A stretch of DNA of 34,032 bases, taken from JAGPUQ01 sp947084925. Its GTDB lineage: Bacteria > Pseudomonadota > Gammaproteobacteria > Pseudomonadales > Porticoccaceae. Of this stretch, positions 16,823 through 24,281 are shown piece by piece. The stretch is taken from contig CAMTUJ010000013.1 of the NCBI GenBank assembly GCA_947084925.1, forward strand, positions 1-34,032, read 5' to 3'. The first letter of the stretch is position 1, and each line of letters begins with the position of its first letter. The position numbers and the translations under genes are program-made. The notes under the pieces were generated by a model. The model did no database searches, had not been told where the DNA came from, and saw only the letters and a list, made by a program, of their open reading frames with translations.

Positions 16823-17335
16823 TTACTTGAGCTCCACACGGCGATTCAGCGCCCATGAAGACTCGTCGCCGCCAGCGGCCGCCGGGCTTTCCTCGCCATA
16901 GCTGACGACTTCGATCAGACTGGTATCGACGCCGTTGAGCACGAGGAAATCCCGCACCGCATTGCCGCGTCGTTCGCCCAGCGCCATGTTGTATTCACGC
17001 GTGCCACGCTCGTCAGTGTGGCCTTCAAGCCGGATGTGCTTGGGGTTGCTGCGCAGATTGGCGGCATGCCCTTGCAGGGCGGAACGCGATTCCGGCCGCA
17101 ACGTGGCTTTGTCGAAATCAAAATAAAACACCGTTTCCAGACCGCCGGCGTCATAAGCATCGGCGCCACCGATCGAACCGTCGCCGACGGTACCGGTCGC
17201 CACGCCATTGCCGGAACCACTGCCGCCGAGGCCACTGCCAGCCGCGTCGCTTTCGGGAGTAGTACTGGAGCACGCGGCCAGAAGCATCGCCACGAAACCG
17301 GCGAAAAACAAATTGGTGAGGGATTTCATAGTCAT
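16823..17335 (-). CDS. pal: Peptidoglycan-associated lipoprotein Pal
   Basis: A 170-residue outer-membrane lipoprotein. The signal ends in a lipobox LLAAC with Cys22. A Gly/Ser-rich tether (about 27-60) follows. The OmpA-like peptidoglycan-binding domain (about 65-170) contains YFDFDKATLRPESR, LEGHTDERGTREYNMALGERR and the NRRVELK end. It anchors the outer membrane to peptidoglycan and binds TolB. I start at ATG 17335 since CGGAG lies 11 bases upstream; ATG 17329 is possible. The 89-bp gap after tolB is the largest within the operon and could hold an internal promoter. Confidence 0.96.
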   Translation of the reverse strand: MTMKSLTNLFFAGFVAMLLAACSSTTPESDAAGSGLGGSGSGNGVATGTVGDGSIGGADAYDAGGLETVFYFDFDKATLRPESRSALQGHAANLRSNPKHIRLEGHTDERGTREYNMALGERRGNAVRDFLVLNGVDTSLIEVVSYGEESPAAAGGDESSWALNRRVELK

Positions 17336-17424
17336 GAGAAAAAAAGCTCCGTGATATTGAGGGGCATAAAAGCCGGGCACAATTTAGCTCGTTTGACCCT
17401 AAAACGCTAACAATTTTCCCGTAG

Positions 17425-18765
17425 TCACTTCAGAAATGGCGACCAGGCCGGCTCCCGCACATCGCCCGACTGCGACGGCAGTACAAAACGCGCCCGCGCA
17501 TCGACCGACACCACCGCCAGCACCGTGCGCCGCCCCTGTCGGGAGGTGTACATGACCATGGCGCCGTTCGGTGCGACAGTAGGGGACTCATCCAGCGCGG
17601 ACTGGGTCAGCAGCCTGAAATCGTTCGTCACCAGATCCTGGCTGGCGATAACGAATCCGCCGCCCTCGCCACGATGCACCATGACCAGCGTACGGCCATC
17701 GGCGGCGAGCTGCGGTCGGGCGTTGTAGCTGCCGTTGAACGTGACGCGCGCGAGTTGATTGCCTGCCAGCGTCAGCTTGTAGATCTGCGGCGAACCGCCG
17801 CGGTCGGAGGTGAACAACAAAGCCTTGCCATCCGGCGTCCAGGTAGGTTCGGTATCGATCGCGAAATGGTTGGTGAGCCGGGTAAAGGCTTTGCTCGCGA
17901 ACGAATACAAATAGATCTCGGGGTTGCCGTCCTTGGAGAGCACCATGGCCAGACTGCGGCCATCGGGTGACCAGGCGGGAGCCCCGTTCAAGCCGCGGAA
18001 ATTGGTCACCTGTTCACGCTGGGCATCCGACAGCCGCTGGCGAAAGACGGCCGGGCGCCGGGTTTCGAAGGAGACATAGACCAGCTCGCGTCCGTCCGGG
18101 GACCAGCGCGGCGACAGGATCGGCTCCTTCGACTTCAGGATCAGCCGTTCGCGCGCGCCATCGGCATCGGAAACCAGCAGACGATACGCCCGCGCACCAC
18201 CCTCCGGGGTTGCGGTGACGTAGGCGATGCGCGTGGAAAAAGCACCGCGAATCCCGGTAATCGCCTCGAACACCGTGTCGCTGATGTAATGAGCGATGTC
18301 GCGCAGCTCATTGTCGCTGCCCTCGATAAACTTGGTAAACACCTGCCGTTGACCCGCCACCTGGGCCAGACTGAAAGTCACTTTGATGCGCCCGGCGGCG
18401 GGGCGCTGCACGTCCGCCACCACCACATACTCGATTCCCGCGACACTCCAGTCGTGGTACTGGATCTCCGCCATGCTGCGGGGAAACGACAGCATGTTTT
18501 CCCGCGCCATGGTGCGGAACAACCCGCTGCGATCCAGATCGGCGGAAACAATGGCACTGATATCGCCCGGCAGCTGTCCACCGGCGAGCGTCATCGGCAC
18601 CACCGCGATACGGGTGGGGTTATCCGCGCCGTGGGTAATCTCGATCGACAGCTCGGCGCGCGCGGACAGCGATGCGCACAGCAGCGCGAACACCGCCGCC
18701 ATAGACCACCAGATCCGGCGATAACGTCGGATATTCAATGCGTAAATGCTCGGATTTGTTTCCAT
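17425..18765 (-). CDS. tolB: Tol-Pal system beta-propeller protein TolB
   Basis: A 446-residue periplasmic protein with an N-terminal domain (about 37-165) and a six-bladed beta-propeller (about 180-440). The propeller shows repeated W/S-P-D-G motifs such as PRWSPDGRELVYVS, PAWSPDGRSLAMVL and PTWTPDGKALLFTS. TolB relays between TolA and Pal. The start overlaps the tolA stop by one base (TAATG at 18765), so coupling is likely. This gives an unusually long basic N-region (about 21 residues, RRYRR) before the hydrophobic signal core. ATG 18702 would give an ordinary signal peptide, so the start is uncertain by 21 codons. Confidence 0.96.
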   Translation of the reverse strand: METNPSIYALNIRRYRRIWWSMAAVFALLCASLSARAELSIEITHGADNPTRIAVVPMTLAGGQLPGDISAIVSADLDRSGLFRTMARENMLSFPRSMAEIQYHDWSVAGIEYVVVADVQRPAAGRIKVTFSLAQVAGQRQVFTKFIEGSDNELRDIAHYISDTVFEAITGIRGAFSTRIAYVTATPEGGARAYRLLVSDADGARERLILKSKEPILSPRWSPDGRELVYVSFETRRPAVFRQRLSDAQREQVTNFRGLNGAPAWSPDGRSLAMVLSKDGNPEIYLYSFASKAFTRLTNHFAIDTEPTWTPDGKALLFTSDRGGSPQIYKLTLAGNQLARVTFNGSYNARPQLAADGRTLVMVHRGEGGGFVIASQDLVTNDFRLLTQSALDESPTVAPNGAMVMYTSRQGRRTVLAVVSVDARARFVLPSQSGDVREPAWSPFLK

Positions 18766-19643
18766 TAGAGCCTCAAGTCCTCGGGTCTGAATACCAGGGT
18801 AAATTTGCGGAAATATTGCTCAAACAGCAATGGATCCTTGCGGGCCAATTCCTGCAGGCGATCGAAGCGCCCGGCCCGCTCAACCGCACTGACGGCGGAC
18901 TGGTCAAACGCCGGATCGCCACTGGATCGCGTCACCACAACGCCCATCACCTGGCCGGTCGGCACGATCCGTATCTGTAACTCTACCTGCATGTCACGAC
19001 GTGCACTCGGCGGCCTGCTCCAGTTCCCCGCGATGCGGTCGCGCACATAGTCGCCATATGTCGAGACCGATTGCTGCGCCGCGGCCTGCTGTTGCTCTCG
19101 CTGGGCGCGCGCTTCCTGCTCGGCTTTTTCACGCGCGGCTTTTTCTTTCGCGAGTTTTTCTTTCGCCGCTTTCTCCTGTTCCTTTGCCGCCTGTTCCTTT
19201 GCCGCTTTCTCTTTGGCGGTTTTTTCTGCCGCCGCCTTCTCCTGCGCGGCCTTCTGCAGGGCCATCTTCTCCTTGACGGCGGTTTCCTGCGCCAACTTCT
19301 GTTGGGCAGCCTTTTCCTGCGCTACCTGCTCCGCATGTTTGGCTGCGGTATCGTCGGCTGCGGGTTTCGGCTTCGGCGGCTCGGGCTTCGGCGGCTCGGG
19401 TTTGGGAGGCTCGGGCGCAGGGGGAGCCGGCCTGGGGGGCTCCGATTTTGCCGGAGCGGATTTTACCGGCTGCGGGGCGGGGCGCTCCACCTGCAACAAC
19501 GTGGCTTCGATATAGCTTGGCTGCGCCAGCTCGCGCCGATGGAACTCGGGATGCCAGCCGCTGATCAGCAGATAGAGCAGCCCTCCGTGCAGCAAGGCGC
19601 TGCACAGTACCGCGGTCCGATACCCGGATCCCCGTCGCGCCAT
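18765..19643 (-). CDS. tolA: TolA, membrane-spanning energy transducer of Tol-Pal
   Basis: A 292-residue protein. One N-terminal membrane helix (about 9-28) carries the Ser15-x3-His19 motif that contacts TolQ/TolR. A Pro-rich stretch (about 60-95, PEPPK repeats) and a long Lys/Ala/Glu helical domain (about 100-195) span the periplasm. The C-terminal TolA/TonB-like domain (about 200-292, YGDYVRDRIAGNW to FRPEDLRL) binds TolB. It uses the proton motive force through TolQR. The ATG immediately follows the tolR TGA, and its own TAA overlaps the tolB start. Confidence 0.95.
   Translation of the reverse strand: MARRGSGYRTAVLCSALLHGGLLYLLISGWHPEFHRRELAQPSYIEATLLQVERPAPQPVKSAPAKSEPPRPAPPAPEPPKPEPPKPEPPKPKPAADDTAAKHAEQVAQEKAAQQKLAQETAVKEKMALQKAAQEKAAAEKTAKEKAAKEQAAKEQEKAAKEKLAKEKAAREKAEQEARAQREQQQAAAQQSVSTYGDYVRDRIAGNWSRPPSARRDMQVELQIRIVPTGQVMGVVVTRSSGDPAFDQSAVSAVERAGRFDRLQELARKDPLLFEQYFRKFTLVFRPEDLRL
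19371..19415 (-). repeat. Three 15-bp tandem units in tolA (PEPPK repeats)
   Basis: Two exact copies of CTTCGGCGGCTCGGG (19371-19385 and 19386-19400) and a third diverged copy (19401-19415) encode Pro/Glu/Lys repeats of the TolA periplasmic linker. Such units can expand or contract by slippage without breaking the frame. Confidence 0.8.
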
Positions 19644-20072
19644 TCACCGTCGCCCCGACGGCGGATCGGTGACCAGTCCCACGCCTTTCACACCGGCCGC
19701 TTGCAGCCTGGCCATAAGCCCTACCACAGTGCCGTAATCTATCGTGCGATCAGCCCGCACCAGCACCGGCGTATCCGGTTTTTCGTTCAGTACCTTGCGG
19801 ACTCTCTCGACAATGACATCCACCGTTTCCGGCTGGCTCTTGCCGTTGCCGAGATTCAGGTGGTACACGCCGTCCTTGTCGATCCCGACCTCGATGGGTT
19901 CCTTGTCCTCCACCGGCTGCGCGGCCGCCTTGGGCAGATCCACCTTCACGCCGGTGGTCAGCAGCGGCGCCGTGACCATGAAGACAATCAGCAGCACCAG
20001 CATCACGTCGATGTACGGAACGACGTTGATTTCCGCCACCAGAGCGCGCTTTTGCTTCTTGTTGAAAGCCAT
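19644..20072 (-). CDS. tolR: TolR, ExbD-family component of the Tol motor
   Basis: A 142-residue inner-membrane protein. A basic N-end (NKKQKR) and EINVVPYIDVMLVLLIVFM form the single membrane helix, with Asp22 the conserved proton-pathway residue. The periplasmic ExbD/TolR domain (about 45-138) follows. With TolQ it forms the stator that energises TolA. AGGA precedes the ATG. It is 12 bp downstream of tolQ and abuts tolA with no spacer. Confidence 0.96.
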   Translation of the reverse strand: MAFNKKQKRALVAEINVVPYIDVMLVLLIVFMVTAPLLTTGVKVDLPKAAAQPVEDKEPIEVGIDKDGVYHLNLGNGKSQPETVDVIVERVRKVLNEKPDTPVLVRADRTIDYGTVVGLMARLQAAGVKGVGLVTDPPSGRR

Positions 20073-20084
20073 GATCCTGGCCTG

Positions 20085-20777
20085 CTACTTGCCGGTACTG
20101 TAAATGCGGCGGTGCAGGATGCCGGAGAATTCCTCGGCAAAGGTCTGGTATCCGCCGTACACCTGCTCCACGCGGGTGGCGAACCGGTTGTAGGCGATAA
20201 CGGCCGGAATCGCCGCGAACAGACCCATCGCGGTCGCCACCAGCGCCTCGGCAATGCCGGGGGCGACCGCCGCGAGGGTGGCTTGCTGCATGCCGGCGAG
20301 ACCCCGGAACGCCTGCATGATGCCCCACACGGTGCCGAACAACCCGATATAGGGGCTCACCGACGCCACGCTGGCAAGAAATGGCAGATGGGTGTTGAGT
20401 TTTTCCTCTTCCCGGGACAGCGCCACCCGCATCGCCCGCTCGACACCGGCGACGATGGAGTCCGGGTCAGCGCCACGCTGCTGGTTGAGGCGGTTGAACT
20501 CCCGGAAGCCGGCGCGAAACACCGCTTCCACACCGGGGACATGCTGATTGTTCTGCAAACGCATATTGCCGTCATTGAACAACTGGTTGAGGTCGCCGCC
20601 CGACCAGAATGTATTTTCGAACCGCTTGAGGTCGGCCCCGGCGCCGCGCAGATAAAGTCCGCGCTGCACGATCATCACCCAGGACAGCGCCGACGCCCCG
20701 AACAGGATCAGCATCACGAATTTGACGGGAATGGTTGCGCCGACGATCAGCACCCAGAAAGACATTTCGTTTGTCAC
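20085..20777 (-). CDS. tolQ: TolQ, MotA/ExbB-family proton channel
   Basis: A 230-residue inner-membrane protein with three helices: about 8-30, and the conserved pair around 130-160 and 165-195 (GLFGTVWGIMQAF and EALVATAMGLFAAIPAVIAYN). It forms the pentameric channel around the TolR helices. The start is GTG at 20777, chosen because GAGGAGT lies six bases upstream. The next ATG (20765) is too far from that site. It lies 17 bp after ybgC, as in most Proteobacteria. Confidence 0.96.
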   Translation of the reverse strand: MTNEMSFWVLIVGATIPVKFVMLILFGASALSWVMIVQRGLYLRGAGADLKRFENTFWSGGDLNQLFNDGNMRLQNNQHVPGVEAVFRAGFREFNRLNQQRGADPDSIVAGVERAMRVALSREEEKLNTHLPFLASVASVSPYIGLFGTVWGIMQAFRGLAGMQQATLAAVAPGIAEALVATAMGLFAAIPAVIAYNRFATRVEQVYGGYQTFAEEFSGILHRRIYSTGK

Positions 20778-20794
20778 CCGTGACTCCTCAACTA

Positions 20795-21199
20795 TCAGGC
20801 ATTGGCAAAAATTCTTGCGAGCATCTCGCCCGGCATTCTCACCGGTTTCATGGTGTGTCGATCAGCGCAGGCTACCTTGACCTGGCCCGCGCACAATAAT
20901 TCCCCGTCGCGGTGGACACTCTGCTCGACCTCGAACCAGGCGCGACCGTGCGCCACTGCCAAAGCCGTAACGATCAGATCGTCATAGAGCCTGGCCGGGC
21001 GGTGGTAGCGCACACTGAGCGAGTGCACCACGAAAATACTGTCATCGCCCCAAAAAGCCGGATTCGCAAACCCGTGGCCGCGCAGCCATTCCGAACGCGC
21101 GCGTTCCATGTATTTCAGGTAATTCACGTAATACACGATGCCCTGGGCATCGGTATCCTCGATATAAACCCGCGCCGGCAATTCGAAAATCGTGCTCAA
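20795..21199 (-). CDS. ybgC: YbgC-type acyl-CoA thioesterase of the Tol-Pal operon
   Basis: A 134-residue single hot-dog domain thioesterase. The active-site segment is EDTDAQGIVYYVNYLKYMERAR with the catalytic Asp17. The rest (VRYHRPARLYDDLIV, FEVEQSV) matches the 4HBT/YbgC family. E. coli and Haemophilus YbgC hydrolyse short-chain or phospholipid-related acyl-CoA and are membrane-associated. The start is TTG at 21199, overlapping the ruvB TGA by four bases (TTGA). No closer ATG gives the complete N-terminus, so coupled translation is likely. Confidence 0.92.
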   Translation of the reverse strand: MSTIFELPARVYIEDTDAQGIVYYVNYLKYMERARSEWLRGHGFANPAFWGDDSIFVVHSLSVRYHRPARLYDDLIVTALAVAHGRAWFEVEQSVHRDGELLCAGQVKVACADRHTMKPVRMPGEMLARIFANA

Positions 21200-22239
21200 G
21201 GCTGCAACAGACCCGGCTGTGACCCAAGGTCGCCTGTTACCGGATGCCGCAAACCAAAATGCTCGTAGGCAAGTCGTGTCGCGATCCGACCGCGGGCGGT
21301 GCGCGCCAGATAGCCCTGCTGGATCAAATAGGGCTCGAGCACGTCCTCGATGGTATCGCGCTCTTCGCTCAAGGCCGCCGCCAGACTGTCCACGCCCACC
21401 GGCCCGCCATCGAATTTCTCGATGATGCTGCGCAGCAGACGCCGGTCGAGGTGATCGAACCCGGACTTGTCCACCTTGAGCATATCCAGGGCGACGTCGG
21501 CGATTCCCGCCAGGATGCGACCGTCGCCCCGCACCTCGGCGTAATCGCGCACCCGCCGCAACAGGCGGTTGGCGATGCGGGGCGTGCCGCGCGCCCGGCG
21601 CGCTACTTCCATGGCGCCGTCCACATCGATGTCGACGCCGAGAATCCCGGCGGCGCGGGTGACGATGGCACCCAGTTCCTCGACACTGTAAAACTCGAGG
21701 CGCTGCACGATGCCGAAACGATCCCGCAGCGGCGACGTCAGCAAACCCGCCCGCGTGGTGGCGCCCACCAAGGTGAACGGCGGCAATTCAAGCTTGATCG
21801 AACGCGCGGCCGGTCCTTCGCCGATCAGGATATCGAGCCGGTAATCCTCCATCGCCGGATAGAGGATCTCCTCCACCACCGGGCTCAGGCGATGAATCTC
21901 GTCGATGAACAGCACGTCGCCCGCTTCCAGATTGGTGAGCAGGGCCGCGAGATCACCGGCACGCTCCAGCACCGGACCGGAAGTCGTCTTCAGCCGGGCG
22001 CCCATTTCACTGGCGATGATGTGTGCGAGCGTGGTCTTGCCGAGCCCCGGCGGGCCGAATACCAAGGTGTGATCCAGGGGTTCCTTGCGACTGCACGCGG
22101 CCTCGATGAATACCGCCATCTGCTCCCGCACCGCCGTCTGACCGATGTAGTCTTCGAGCCTCAGGGGGCGCAGCGCGCGATCGATGCGCTGTTCGGGGGC
22201 GGCGGCCTGGGGCGCCACGAGACGATCCGTTTCAATCAT
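21196..22239 (-). CDS. ruvB: Holliday junction branch migration ATPase RuvB
   Basis: A 347-residue AAA+ motor that forms hexameric rings on DNA and drives branch migration with RuvA. Walker A is GPPGLGKTT, Walker B is LFIDEIH, sensor 1 is VGATTRAG, and an arginine-finger/sensor 2 region GTPRIANRLLRRVRD precedes the C-terminal winged helix. Length is close to E. coli RuvB (336), with a slightly longer Ala/Pro-containing N-end. It lies 43 bp after ruvA and overlaps ybgC by four bases. Confidence 0.97.
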   Translation of the reverse strand: MIETDRLVAPQAAAPEQRIDRALRPLRLEDYIGQTAVREQMAVFIEAACSRKEPLDHTLVFGPPGLGKTTLAHIIASEMGARLKTTSGPVLERAGDLAALLTNLEAGDVLFIDEIHRLSPVVEEILYPAMEDYRLDILIGEGPAARSIKLELPPFTLVGATTRAGLLTSPLRDRFGIVQRLEFYSVEELGAIVTRAAGILGVDIDVDGAMEVARRARGTPRIANRLLRRVRDYAEVRGDGRILAGIADVALDMLKVDKSGFDHLDRRLLRSIIEKFDGGPVGVDSLAAALSEERDTIEDVLEPYLIQQGYLARTARGRIATRLAYEHFGLRHPVTGDLGSQPGLLQP

Positions 22240-22282
22240 CGGGCCAGCCCGGGAAATTGGCGGCTAGCATACCGGTCCCGGA

Positions 22283-22900
22283 CTATTTTTTCACTACGCC
22301 ACGCAAGGCTCTGCGGATCAGCTGCGCGCTGTCGGCCGCCTCCGCCGCCGGGCATTCGGCCAGCGCCGCCGTCACCATCTGCGCCGCCTCGGCGGGTCTA
22401 TAGCCGAGCGCCAGCAGCGCGCTTTCGGCCTCGCCGCTGGCGTCCTGCCCGTGCGCTGCCACATTCGATGCGGTATCGCCGGGCGTCGCCGGACCCCAGG
22501 CCGCGATGCGGTCGCGCATTTCCACCAGCAGGCGTTCCGCTGTCTTGCGACCCACGCCGGGTAGCCTGACCAGACGCGCGGTATCGCCGGCGCGGATCGC
22601 ATGGATGAACTCCGCGACGGTCATTCCCGACAGCACGGCGAGCGCCAGCCGCGGGCCGACGCCGCTGATGCGGATCAACTCCCGGAACAAGCGCCGCTCG
22701 GCGACATCGCTGAATCCGAACAGTTGCTGGGCGTCTTCGCGCACCACGAAATGAGTGTGCAGGGCGACCGGGCCGCCTACCTCGGGCAGGGCAAAATAGG
22801 TGTTGAGGGACACCAGCACCTCATAACCGACGCCCTGGACATCGACCAGCAACTCCTGAGCCTGCTTTTCCCGCAGTACGCCGCTAAGCGAACCGATCAT
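22283..22900 (-). CDS. ruvA: Holliday junction DNA-binding subunit RuvA
   Basis: A 205-residue protein. The OB-fold domain (about 1-64) starts MIGSLSGVL. Two helix-hairpin-helix motifs (ISGVGPRLALAVLS, about 73-86, and LPGVGRKTAERLLVE, about 108-122) bind the four-way junction. A flexible linker leads to domain III (about 158-205), which contacts RuvB. It holds the junction for RuvB-driven migration and RuvC cleavage. It is 39 bp after ruvC. Confidence 0.97.
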   Translation of the reverse strand: MIGSLSGVLREKQAQELLVDVQGVGYEVLVSLNTYFALPEVGGPVALHTHFVVREDAQQLFGFSDVAERRLFRELIRISGVGPRLALAVLSGMTVAEFIHAIRAGDTARLVRLPGVGRKTAERLLVEMRDRIAAWGPATPGDTASNVAAHGQDASGEAESALLALGYRPAEAAQMVTAALAECPAAEAADSAQLIRRALRGVVKK

Positions 22901-22939
22901 GCCTTGTTCTCCACGATTCCGGATGCACGCAGTGCATCG

Positions 22940-23458
22940 CTAGTTCTGCCAGCGCCCGCGGGCGTAATGGCCCGCGCCCACCCGGGCCGCCGCCGCGATA
23001 CCGTGGACATGACAAATCGCCACCGCCAGGGCATCGGCGGCATCGGCCGGCGGCGCCACCGACAATTGCAACAGTTGTCTCACCATCAACTGCACCTGCT
23101 CCTTGGTGGCACCGCCGTTACCCACCACCGCCTGCTTCACGGTGCGCGCACTGTACTCGGCGACCGGCAAACCGGCATGGACGGCGGCGACCATGGCGGC
23201 GCCCCGCGCCTGCCCCAGGCGCAGCGCCGCGCGGGGATCGCGGGCAAAGAAAATGTCTTCGATCGCCACGGCATCCGGGTGATAACGGGCAATGAGCTCG
23301 CTGACGCCGCTGAAAATATGGCCGAGGCGTTCGGCAAGCGTCGTCGCCGGCGGTCGCACCACGCCGCTCGCGATGTAGGAAGGGCTGGCGCCGGAGCTCT
23401 CGACGACACCAAAACCGGTGCAGCGGGAGCCAGGATCTATGCCCAATATCACCGCCAT
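22940..23458 (-). CDS. ruvC: Holliday junction resolvase RuvC
   Basis: A 172-residue endonuclease that cuts four-way junctions symmetrically. The RNase H-fold catalytic acids are all present: Asp8 (GIDPGS), Glu67 (AIEDIFF), Asp139 and Asp142 (ADAADALAVA). Length equals E. coli RuvC (173). I start at ATG 23458 (MAVILGIDPG), the conserved family start, not six codons upstream. It lies 74 bp after yebC, an order shared with E. coli and Pseudomonas. Confidence 0.97.
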   Translation of the reverse strand: MAVILGIDPGSRCTGFGVVESSGASPSYIASGVVRPPATTLAERLGHIFSGVSELIARYHPDAVAIEDIFFARDPRAALRLGQARGAAMVAAVHAGLPVAEYSARTVKQAVVGNGGATKEQVQLMVRQLLQLSVAPPADAADALAVAICHVHGIAAAARVGAGHYARGRWQN

Positions 23459-23532
23459 GGCGAATTCCGGCGCCAACGAAAGAATGCTTTGTCTGCTCTC
23501 GGCAGCGTCCAGCGCGGCGCGACAGAAGTCAC

Positions 23533-24264
23533 CTAGGGCGCTGCCGACAAATCAGCGTTGGTATAGACGTTCTGAACATCGTCAAGATCCTCGAGCTGGT
23601 CGATCAAGGTGATGACCGCCACCGCGCTTTCGGCATCCGGCGCCACGGTGGTGAGCGGGATCATGGCGACCTCCGCGTGCTCCGGCGTCAACCCCGCGGC
23701 CGTCATCGCCGCTTTCACCGCCGCGAAATCCTGCCAACCGCTCAGCACATCGACGGAGCCGTCGTCGTTGCTCACCACATCCTCGGCACCGGCCTCCAAC
23801 GCAATCTCGATGATCCGGTCCTCGTCGCAACCGGGCGGATAGGTCAACTGGCCCCGGCGGTTGAACAAATAGGCGACGGAACCGTCGGTACCCAGGTTGC
23901 CGCCGCGCTTGCTGAACGCGTGCCGGACATCGGCGACGGTGCGGTTGCGGTTGTCGGTGAGGCACTCCACCAGCAGCGCGACCCCGCCCGCCCCATAGCC
24001 TTCATAGGTGACCTCTTCGTAGTTTTCCGCGTCGCCGGCGCCCGCGCCGCGCTGGATCGCCTTGTCGATGGTGTCCCTTTTCATGTTCACCGACAGCGCC
24101 TTGTCGATCGCGGTCCGCAAGCGCGGATTATCGTCCGGCGTGCCGCCGCCGGTACGCGCCGCCGTCACCAGCTCGCGAATCAGTTTGGTGAACAGCTTGC
24201 CGCGCTGGGCGTCCTGGGCCGCCTTGCGATGCTTGATGTTTGCCCACTTGCTGTGGCCGGCCAT
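23533..24264 (-). CDS. yebC: YebC/PmpR-family (TACO1) protein
   Basis: A 243-residue protein with the invariant start MAGHSKWANIKHRKAAQDA, followed by FTKLIRELVTAARTGG. The core TYEGYGAGGVALLVECLTDNRNRT is also diagnostic. The family has been described both as a DNA-binding regulator (PmpR of Pseudomonas) and as a translation factor that relieves ribosome stalling. Which role applies here cannot be told. Its ATG is 17 bp after aspS. The longer frame upstream overlaps aspS and is not supported. Confidence 0.95.
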   Translation of the reverse strand: MAGHSKWANIKHRKAAQDAQRGKLFTKLIRELVTAARTGGGTPDDNPRLRTAIDKALSVNMKRDTIDKAIQRGAGAGDAENYEEVTYEGYGAGGVALLVECLTDNRNRTVADVRHAFSKRGGNLGTDGSVAYLFNRRGQLTYPPGCDEDRIIEIALEAGAEDVVSNDDGSVDVLSGWQDFAAVKAAMTAAGLTPEHAEVAMIPLTTVAPDAESAVAVITLIDQLEDLDDVQNVYTNADLSAAP

Positions 24265-24281
24265 GAAGAGTCTCCGGAAAA

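Noticed and set aside
19080..19360. A separate plus-strand Phe/Leu-rich membrane protein gene
   Set aside because: It is the antisense of the Lys/Ala-rich tolA helix, which automatically reads as hydrophobic on the other strand.
19371..19415. CRISPR-like or regulatory repeat
   Set aside because: The units are contiguous 15-bp coding repeats of the TolA Pro-rich linker, with no spacers.
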